Source: Massilia sp. UBA2604 (lineage in GTDB: Bacteria; Pseudomonadota; Gammaproteobacteria; Burkholderiales; Burkholderiaceae_D). Taken from it: a stretch of 18,484 nt of DNA. The stretch covers positions 4,539 to 23,022 of the forward strand of contig DDKG01000194.1 of the NCBI GenBank assembly GCA_002339265.1. The letters run 5' to 3'. Under the pieces are notes generated by a model. It saw only the letters and a program-made list of their open reading frames with translations, did no database searches and was not told the origin of the DNA. The position numbers were made by a program, and so were the translations under genes. Shown here piece after piece: positions 13,868-18,484 of this stretch (its first letter is position 1; every line of letters begins with the position of its first letter).

Positions 13868-14491
13868 ATGGGCCAATATTTCCAGATCCACCCCGAAAAT
13901 CCCCAGGCCCGCCTGATCAAGCAGGCGGCGCAGATCGTCAGCAGCGGCGGCATCGTCGCGCTGCCGACCGATTCCGCCTATGCCCTAGTGTGCCGCCTGG
14001 ACGACAAGGCGGCGGTCGACAAGCTGCGCCGCATCCGCGGCGTGGACGACAAGCACCACCTGACTCTGCTGGTGCGCGACCTGTCCGAGGTCGCGCAGTA
14101 CGCGCGCGTGGATAATTCTCAATATCGCCTGCTGAAGGCGACGATGCCGGGCCCGTACACGGTGATCCTGGAGGCGACGCGCGAGTTGCCGCGCCGCCTG
14201 TCGCACCCTTCGCGCAAGACCATCGGCCTGCGCGTGCCCGAGAATCGCATCACGCTGGCGCTGCTCGAAGAGCTGGGCGAACCGCTGATCGGCACCACCC
14301 TGCAGCTGCCGGGCGACGACCACATGCTGTCCGACCCGGAAGAGGTGCGTGAGCGCCTGGAAAAGCAGATCGAGCTGATCATCGACGGCGGCGCCGGCAT
14401 GCTGGAGGCGACCACCATCATCGATCTTACCGGTCCCGAACCGGAGCTGGTGCGCGAGGGCAGGGGCGATCCGGCTGCCTTCGGCCTGTAA
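13868..14491 (+). CDS. yciO: YciO-type Sua5/YrdC/TsaC-fold protein
   Basis: The 207-residue product aligns by eye along its whole length with E. coli YciO (206 residues). The start GQYFQIHPENPQARLIKQA, PTDSAYALVC, TLLVRDLSEVAQYARVDN, RKTIGLRVPEN, EPLIGTTLQLPG, SDPEEVRERLEKQIELIIDGG and VREGRGD all have counterparts there. The fold is that of TsaC/Sua5, which makes threonylcarbamoyl-adenylate for tRNA t6A modification. YciO is a distinct branch, however, and usually coexists with a true TsaC, so 'L-threonylcarbamoyladenylate synthase' may be an over-annotation. AAGGA 7 nt before the ATG supports the start. It lies 18 bp after htpX, probably in one transcript. In E. coli it neighbours yciV/rnm. 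Confidence 0.9.
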   Translation: MGQYFQIHPENPQARLIKQAAQIVSSGGIVALPTDSAYALVCRLDDKAAVDKLRRIRGVDDKHHLTLLVRDLSEVAQYARVDNSQYRLLKATMPGPYTVILEATRELPRRLSHPSRKTIGLRVPENRITLALLEELGEPLIGTTLQLPGDDHMLSDPEEVRERLEKQIELIIDGGAGMLEATTIIDLTGPEPELVREGRGDPAAFGL

Positions 14492-14545
14492 TACTAGGGC
14501 AATAAGCGGCTTAAGAATTCCACAGGACAAGTGCGTAGCGGCCTC

Positions 14546-14554
14546 TGATAGAAT
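14546..14554 (+). promoter_or_regulatory. Extended -10 promoter immediately before the site-2 protease gene
   Basis: TGA-TAGAAT (14546-14554) is an extended -10 motif with five of six consensus bases. It ends 7 nt before the ATG at 14562, so the predicted start coincides with the start codon or falls within 1-2 nt of it. The -35 region is poor, as often with extended -10 promoters. Confidence 0.45.
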
Positions 14555-14561
14555 CCCTCTT

Positions 14562-15215
14562 ATGGATGAAACGATACGCAACATCGCCGTCTACGCGCTG
14601 CCCGTCCTTTTTGCGATTACCCTGCACGAAGCCGCCCACGCCTACGCCGCCAAATATTTCGGTGACAACACCGCCTATTCCCAGGGCCGCATGAGCCTGA
14701 ATCCGCTGGTGCACGTCGACATCTGGGGCACCATCGTGATTCCAATCATGATGTATCTGTTCACGCCCTTCGTGTTCGGCTATGCGAAACCGGTGCCGGT
14801 CGAGTTCGGCCGCCTGCGCAATCCGAAGCGCGACATGGCCTGGGTCGCGCTGGCCGGCCCGATTGCCAACCTGATCATGGCCGCGCTGTGGCTGCTGTTT
14901 GCGGCGCTGCTGGTGTTCTTCGGCGTCAATGAGGCCTTCCCGCGTCGCATGGCCGAGGCCGGCATCGTCACGAACCTGTTGATCATGGCCTTCAACCTGC
15001 TGCCGATCCCGCCGCTGGACGGTGGCCGGGTGATGACCAGCATGCTGCCCAACACCCTGGCCTGGAAATTCGCGCGCATCGAGCCTTACGGCTTCTTCAT
15101 CGTGCTGGGCCTGGTATTCCTGCAACTGGTGGGCTACTGGGTGGTGCCGGTGATGCAGCTGGGCCGCTGGATCGTGGACCTGATGGTTCTGCCGTTCACC
15201 TTCGTCCTGTTCTGA
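14562..15215 (+). CDS. Site-2 protease family (M50) membrane metalloprotease
   Basis: This 217-residue polytopic inner-membrane zinc protease of the compact YwhC-like M50 group has no PDZ domain. The zinc motif HEAAH (H22, E23, H26) lies in the first membrane helix, followed by the family signature GDNTAYSQGRMSLNPLVH (35-51). The third ligand is in NLLPIPPLDGG with Asp153. Hydrophobic segments lie at about 8-28, 55-72, 92-120, 136-150 and 170-190. The substrate is unknown; related enzymes cleave membrane-anchored regulators or signal-peptide remnants. There is no ribosome-binding site, and a -10-like element sits just before the ATG, so the mRNA may be leaderless. The methyltransferase gene starts 4 bp after its stop. 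Confidence 0.9.
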   Translation: MDETIRNIAVYALPVLFAITLHEAAHAYAAKYFGDNTAYSQGRMSLNPLVHVDIWGTIVIPIMMYLFTPFVFGYAKPVPVEFGRLRNPKRDMAWVALAGPIANLIMAALWLLFAALLVFFGVNEAFPRRMAEAGIVTNLLIMAFNLLPIPPLDGGRVMTSMLPNTLAWKFARIEPYGFFIVLGLVFLQLVGYWVVPVMQLGRWIVDLMVLPFTFVLF

Positions 15216-15219
15216 GACT

Positions 15220-15816
15220 ATGCAAGCGAACGCCCCACGCGTGAACATGCAGACTTTGCCGCCGTCGCCGTGGGTGGAACGTTTTGCGTCCCTGGCGCCC
15301 CAGGGCGAGGCGCTCGACCTGGCTTGCGGCAATGGCCGCCACACGCGCCTCTTGGTGTCGCGCGGCCTGCAGGTGCTGGCGCTGGACGTCAAACCCGAGG
15401 CACTGGCCGCCAGCGCAGGCCAGGACGTCACGACGATGGCATACGATCTGGAGGCCGACGGTTCGCCCTGGCCCTTCGAGGCCGGCCGCTTTGCGGCGAT
15501 CGTGGTCACCAATTACCTGCACCGGCCGCTGTTCGCCGCACTGGCCGCCAGTCTGCGGCCGGACGGCATCCTGATCTACGAAACCTTCGCGCAGGGGAAC
15601 CAGATCTACGGCAAACCGTCCAATCCTGCCTTCCTGCTGGCGCCCGGTGAGCTGCTGGGGCTGGCGCATGACGGTGGATTGCAGGTGCTGGCCTATGAGG
15701 ACGGCCATGTGGATCGGCCACATCCGGCCCAGGTGCAGCGCCTGTGCGCGGCGGGTCCGGCATTCGTCAAAACCGAGGCTCGGCTCGACCATATTGTGGT
15801 CAGGAATGAACCATAG
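15220..15816 (+). CDS. Class I SAM-dependent methyltransferase (TehB-like)
   Basis: This 198-residue cytosolic protein has a Rossmann-like methyltransferase fold. Motif I is [19 protein letters not shown] (about 31-49). An acidic strand end, [11 protein letters not shown], binds the SAM ribose. Motif II-like [14 protein letters not shown] follows at about 90-103, then [16 protein letters not shown], the usual post-motif III strand. No substrate domain is attached, so the substrate cannot be told; small-molecule methylation is typical of such TehB-like proteins. The ATG lies 4 bp after the site-2 protease stop with only a weak GAG upstream, suggesting coupled translation. An in-frame ATG at 15247 is a possible alternative start. 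dapA follows after 53 bp. Confidence 0.85.
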   Translation: MQANAPRVNMQTLPPSPWVERFASLAPQGEALDLACGNGRHTRLLVSRGLQVLALDVKPEALAASAGQDVTTMAYDLEADGSPWPFEAGRFAAIVVTNYLHRPLFAALAASLRPDGILIYETFAQGNQIYGKPSNPAFLLAPGELLGLAHDGGLQVLAYEDGHVDRPHPAQVQRLCAAGPAFVKTEARLDHIVVRNEP

Positions 15817-15831
15817 GGGCGGGCTATCCGC

Positions 15832-15837
15832 TACAAT
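15832..15837 (+). promoter_or_regulatory. Candidate -10 element for dapA
   Basis: TACAAT lies 32 nt upstream of the dapA ATG, after the methyltransferase stop. No clear -35 is visible at 17 bp. It could give dapA and bamC a transcript of their own in addition to read-through from the protease-methyltransferase pair. Confidence 0.35.
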
Positions 15838-15869
15838 CAGATTTTTTATTGAATGGCACGGCCAAGATT

Positions 15870-16748
15870 ATGATTAAGGGCAGTATCGTAGCACTCGTCA
15901 CCCCGATGTTCGAAGATGGCAGTCTTGACCGCGATTCCCTGCGCAAGCTGATCGACTGGCACGTCGCGGAAGGCACGGACGCGATCGTCATCGTGGGCAC
16001 GACGGGCGAATCCGCCACCGTGTCGCCGGAAGAGCATTGCGAACTCGTCAAGCTGGCCGTCGACCACGTCGCCGGCCGCATTCCGGTCATCGCCGGCACC
16101 GGCGGCAACTCGACCGCGGAAGCGATCGCGCTGACCCGTCACGCCAAGGAATGCGGCGCCGACGCCTCGCTGCAGGTCGTTCCTTATTACAACCGTCCGA
16201 CGCAAGAGGGCATGTACCGCCACTTCCGCGCCATCGCGGAAAGCGTCGATCTGCCGATCATCCTGTACAACGTGCCGGGCCGTACCGTGGCCGACATGGC
16301 CAACGAGACCGTCGCGCGCCTGGCGCCGATCGACAATATCGTCGGCATCAAGGACGCCACCGGCAATATCGGCCGCGGCATCGAGCTGCTCAAGATGGTC
16401 GACAAGTCGTTCGCGGTGTACTCGGGCGACGATCCGACCGCGATGACCCTGATGTTCTGCGGCGGCGCCGGCAATATCTCGGTGACGGCCAACGTGGCCC
16501 CACGCGCGATGCACGAGCTGTGCGTGGCCGCGATGGCCGGCGACATTGCCCGTGCGGTCGAGATCAACAACCGCGTGCTCGGCCTGCACGGCAAGCTGTT
16601 CATCGAGCCGAACCCGGTGCCGGTGAAGTGGGCATTGGCCGAGATGGGCAAGATGCCGGCTGGCCTGCGCCTGCCGCTCGCTCCGCTGTCCGCCCAGTAC
16701 CACGAGACCGTGCGCGCCGCCCTGGTGGAAGCCGGCGTTCATTCCTAA
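15870..16748 (+). CDS. dapA: 4-hydroxy-tetrahydrodipicolinate synthase
   Basis: DapA condenses pyruvate with aspartate semialdehyde, the first committed step of lysine and diaminopimelate (cell wall) synthesis, in the cytosol as a homotetramer. From the ATG at 15870 the product has 292 residues, exactly the E. coli length. Every active-site residue falls at the E. coli number: Thr44/Thr45 (GTTGES), Tyr106/Tyr107 (VVPYYNRP), Tyr133 (LYNVPGRT), Arg138, and the Schiff-base Lys161 (GIKDATG). That agreement also fixes the start; an upstream in-frame TTG at 15849 would add 7 residues before the conserved [13 protein letters not shown]. The ribosome-binding site is weak. bamC follows, an arrangement also seen in E. 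coli. Confidence 0.97.
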   Translation: MIKGSIVALVTPMFEDGSLDRDSLRKLIDWHVAEGTDAIVIVGTTGESATVSPEEHCELVKLAVDHVAGRIPVIAGTGGNSTAEAIALTRHAKECGADASLQVVPYYNRPTQEGMYRHFRAIAESVDLPIILYNVPGRTVADMANETVARLAPIDNIVGIKDATGNIGRGIELLKMVDKSFAVYSGDDPTAMTLMFCGGAGNISVTANVAPRAMHELCVAAMAGDIARAVEINNRVLGLHGKLFIEPNPVPVKWALAEMGKMPAGLRLPLAPLSAQYHETVRAALVEAGVHS

Positions 16749-16749
16749 T

Positions 16750-16771
16750 CCCGGGCCCGCAAGGGCTTGGG
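16750..16771 (+). other. Stable hairpin with GNRA tetraloop between dapA and bamC
   Basis: CCCGGGCCC (16750-16758), loop GCAA and GGGCTTGGG (16763-16771) pair as a 9-bp RNA stem with two G-U pairs and a GNRA tetraloop. It begins 2 bp after the dapA stop and is not followed by a T-tract. It more likely protects the dapA 3' end or reduces read-through into bamC than terminates fully. Confidence 0.5.
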
Positions 16772-16794
16772 TTCCTGACCTGATATCGAACGAC

Positions 16795-18000
16795 ATGACT
16801 AAAAGCAAGTACTCGGGATTCAAATCCGCGCGTTCCAACTTCTCGCCCCTGGTTTCCGCTCCTGCTGCCGCGCGCGTGCTGACGCTGACCGCGCTAGCTT
16901 TCAGCCTGGCGGCCTGCACCACCATCTTCGAAGGCGACAAGGTCGACTACAAGGGCGCCAAGAAGGCTGCGCCGCTGGACGTGCCGCCCGATCTGACCAA
17001 GCTGCAGCGCGACAACCGCTACGCCATCCCTGACGGCCGTGGCGTCGCCACCGCATCCGGCCAGGCGGCAGCCGCTGCCGCCGGCACCGGCGGTGGCTTC
17101 GTGCCGGGCGCGGCCGCGAGCAACCAGCAGATCGGCCCGATCTCGAGCGATGCGATCAGCGTGCAGCGCAATGGCGACCAGCGCTGGCTGGTGGTCAAGC
17201 AAACCCCGGAACAACTGTGGCCGCAGCTGCAGCAGTTCTGGGAAGAGCAGGGCTTCGCCATCGAGAGCGAGTCGGCCACGACCGGCACCATGGAAACCGC
17301 CTGGGTCGAGAACCGTTCGAAGATCCCGCAAGACTTCCTGCGCAACGCCATCGGCCGCGTGTTCGACCGCGCCTACTCGACCGGCGAGCGCGACAAGTTC
17401 CGTACCCGCCTCGAGCGCCTGCCGGACGGCTCGACCGAGATCTGGGTCAGCCACCGCGGCGCCGAGGAAGTCCTGACCGGTCCGCAGAACGAAACCACCA
17501 CCTGGACTTCGCGTCCGAACGACCCTGGCCTGGAATCGCAATTCCTTGGCCGCATGGTCGCGATGCTGACCGGCACCAAGGAAGTGGCGACGGCCGAAGC
17601 GACGGTTGCCAACGCACCGGTGGCGCCGCAGCATGCCAAGCTGGTGGGCGACACCGTCGAAGTGGACGAAGGCTTCGACCGCGCCTGGCGCCGTGTCGGC
17701 CTGGCGCTGGACCGCGTCGGCTTCACCGTCGAAGACCGCGACCGCGTGCAGGGCATCTACTTCGTGCGCTACGTCGATCCGGACGCGGCCGAGCAGAAGG
17801 AAGGCTTCTTCAAGCGCCTGTTCTCGTGGGGCGGCAAGTCGGAAGACGAGCTCAAGGAAGCCCAGCGCTACCGCGTGCTGGTCAAGACCGAGCAGGGCGC
17901 CAACGTCAGCAAGGTCACGGTGCAGAACAACGAAGGCCAGGCGGATACCTCGCCGACCGCGGGCAAGATCCTGAATCTGCTGCATACCGAGTTGAAGTAA
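16795..18000 (+). CDS. bamC: Outer-membrane assembly lipoprotein BamC
   Basis: BamC is an accessory lipoprotein of the BAM complex that inserts beta-barrel proteins into the outer membrane. This 401-residue protein is longer than E. coli BamC (344). It has a long N-region followed by a lipobox (ALAFSLAAC, Cys41). A disordered segment next to the Cys carries KVDYKGAKKAAPLDVPPDLT, the BamD-binding type region. An Ala/Gly-rich linker (about 85-110) follows, then two helix-grip domains, the first from about 125 (DQRWLVVKQTPEQLWPQLQQF) and the second from about 280 (FDRAWRRVGLALDRVGFTV). The position right after dapA matches E. coli. There is no strong ribosome-binding site before the ATG at 16795. 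An internal start nearer the lipobox is possible, because a 27-residue N-region is unusual for a lipoprotein signal. Confidence 0.93.
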   Translation: MTKSKYSGFKSARSNFSPLVSAPAAARVLTLTALAFSLAACTTIFEGDKVDYKGAKKAAPLDVPPDLTKLQRDNRYAIPDGRGVATASGQAAAAAAGTGGGFVPGAAASNQQIGPISSDAISVQRNGDQRWLVVKQTPEQLWPQLQQFWEEQGFAIESESATTGTMETAWVENRSKIPQDFLRNAIGRVFDRAYSTGERDKFRTRLERLPDGSTEIWVSHRGAEEVLTGPQNETTTWTSRPNDPGLESQFLGRMVAMLTGTKEVATAEATVANAPVAPQHAKLVGDTVEVDEGFDRAWRRVGLALDRVGFTVEDRDRVQGIYFVRYVDPDAAEQKEGFFKRLFSWGGKSEDELKEAQRYRVLVKTEQGANVSKVTVQNNEGQADTSPTAGKILNLLHTELK

Positions 18001-18015
18001 TCCTGGGGCCAGGCC

Positions 18016-18060
18016 GGCTTCAAACCCGGTAACTGGCTTCAAACCCGGCAACCGGCTTCA
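18016..18060. repeat. 19-bp tandem repeat, about 2.4 copies
   Basis: Units at 18016-18034 and 18035-18053 share GGCTTCAAACCCGG and differ at two of 19 positions. A third partial unit (GGCTTCA, 18054-18060) runs directly into the REP-like element. It starts 16 bp after the bamC stop. Confidence 0.8.
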
Positions 18061-18064
18061 GCAC

Positions 18065-18147
18065 GTCGTCCCCGCGCAGGCGGGGACCTAAGTTTTCCAG
18101 CGCTATCGAGACGCTGAAACTTGGGTCCCCGCCTTCGCGGGGACGAC
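18065..18147. repeat. REP-type palindromes in inverted orientation (REPIN/BIME-like)
   Basis: Two 31-bp copies face each other (18065-18095 and 18117-18147), matching at 29 of 31 positions, with a further CAGCG/CGCTG pair at 18098-18102 and 18112-18116. Each copy contains its own palindrome: GTCCCCGC-GCAG-GCGGGGAC (18068-18087) and GTCCCCGC-CTTC-GCGGGGAC (18125-18144). The second is followed by TTTTT (18148-18152) and could terminate bamC transcription. This architecture matches REPIN elements mobilised by RAYT transposases in many proteobacteria. No RAYT gene lies in the window. Confidence 0.85.
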
Positions 18148-18152
18148 TTTTT

Positions 18153-18210
18153 GGGCGCTAGCGGTGGAATATCCGGCAGCGGTCTGCGCGCAGTACAAAT
18201 CGACAGACGT
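18153..18210. other. Unassigned intergenic spacer
   Basis: I see no ORF with a start signal, promoter or repeat between the REP pair and the terminator. Confidence 0.5.
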
Positions 18211-18235
18211 AAAAAAACCGGCCCGCAGGCCGGTT
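18211..18235 (-). terminator. Intrinsic terminator of the right-edge minus-strand gene
   Basis: A perfect 8-bp stem (18216-18223 with 18228-18235, loop CGCA) is followed on the minus strand by seven T (complement of 18217-18211). It starts 21 bp after that gene's stop. On the plus strand the trailing TTCTTCTT is weaker, but it could also stop residual bamC transcripts. Confidence 0.92.
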
Positions 18236-18255
18236 CTTCTTACCGAAGTAACGAA

Positions 18256-18484
18256 TTACTTGGTGGTAGCAGCAGCGTCAGCAGCTTGCTCAGCCGAACC
18301 TTGAGCAGCAGCAGCTGCGTCGGTTGCGGTGTTGGCAGCAGCAGCAGCGTCAGCGGCAGCAGCGTCAGCAGCAGCTGGTGCGGTTGCGTCGGTTGCAGCT
18401 GGGGTTGCGGTTGCGTCGGTTGCGACAGCAGCTGGGGTTTCGGTAGCAGCTGGTGCGACTGGAGCTTCTTCTTTCTTAGCGCAA
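18256..18484 (-). CDS. Ala-rich probable lipoprotein, C-terminal part (cut by window edge)
   Basis: The frame ends with TAA (complement of 18256-18258) and is open to the right edge, giving 75 residues. The visible part starts CAKKEEAPVAPAATETPAA and continues as a low-complexity Ala/Thr/Asp/Pro chain with repeated ATDATA-type units, ending EQAADAAATTK. The Cys followed by AKKEE is what the mature end of a small lipoprotein looks like, with the signal peptide just outside the window, but this cannot be confirmed. Ala is written mostly as GCT or GCA, whereas the neighbouring genes use GCC and GCG. In high-GC proteobacteria that bias is typical of very highly expressed genes. The strong terminator fits an abundant short mRNA. 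There is no recognisable fold. It is likely an envelope surface or spacer protein; function unknown. Confidence 0.72.
   Translation of the reverse strand, partial: CAKKEEAPVAPAATETPAAVATDATATPAATDATAPAAADAAAADAAAAANTATDAAAAAQGSAEQAADAAATTK

Noticed and set aside
13868..14491. Calling this gene tsaC, the essential t6A synthase
   Set aside because: Whole-length similarity is to the YciO branch rather than TsaC, so the more specific and cautious name is used.
18065..18147. Repeated GTCCCCGC motifs as a possible CRISPR array
   Set aside because: There are only two copies, in inverted orientation, with a short palindromic centre and no regular spacers. REP-type elements explain this better.

Overview
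The window is GC-rich and codes densely on both strands. Gene content and order point to a betaproteobacterium of the Burkholderiales, most likely an Oxalobacteraceae (Massilia-like) chromosome. This placement is inferred from family recognition (dapA-bamC adjacency, PHP exonuclease/YciO/site-2 protease neighbourhood, CopG regulator next to a PHB-depolymerase-type esterase, a GTCCCCGC-type REP palindrome). No database search was run. I see no tRNA, rRNA, CRISPR, prophage or insertion sequence.

Layout. (1) 1-1008, minus strand: gamma carbonic anhydrase-like gene followed 3 bp later by hslO (Hsp33, cut by the window edge), behind a sequence that matches a sigma-32 heat-shock promoter closely. 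(2) 1174-2058, plus: alpha/beta hydrolase. Its stop overlaps that of a convergent efflux operon at 2051-6569, minus: HlyD/MacA-type adaptor, MacB/LolD-type ATPase, then an 810-residue FtsX-type permease. (3) 6570-6842: AT-rich divergent intergenic region, then two tandem plus-strand lipoprotein genes, the second with a FlgO-like domain. (4) 7980-10334: a small uncharacterised minus-strand ORF, a nitronate monooxygenase gene, and a divergent LysR regulator with inverted-repeat operators between them. (5) 10398-16748, plus: PHP-domain exonuclease/phosphatase (rnm/yciV type), terminator, CopG-type regulator with its own palindromic operator, PHB-depolymerase-family esterase, htpX with a sigma-32-like promoter, yciO, M50 site-2 protease, SAM methyltransferase and dapA. 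(6) 16795-18000: bamC, then a non-coding stretch with 19-bp tandem repeats and a long REP-REP inverted pair, then a strong terminator serving a minus-strand gene that enters from the right edge. That gene encodes an Ala-rich protein whose visible part begins with a Cys compatible with a lipobox.

How the parts fit. Protein and envelope quality control recurs: Hsp33 (oxidative/heat holdase), HtpX (inner-membrane protease), BamC (outer-membrane assembly), a site-2 protease, and several lipoproteins. Two of these units (gamma-CA/hslO and htpX/yciO) carry sigma-32-like promoters, so a shared heat-shock input is a reasonable inference. The CopG-esterase-htpX block sits between rnm/yciV and yciO, genes that are neighbours in E. 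coli, so it looks like a lineage-specific insertion into an old neighbourhood. The most novel-looking items are the tandem lipoprotein module without flagellar neighbours, the CopG operator with half-sites one helical turn apart, and the small convergent ORF at 7980-8354.
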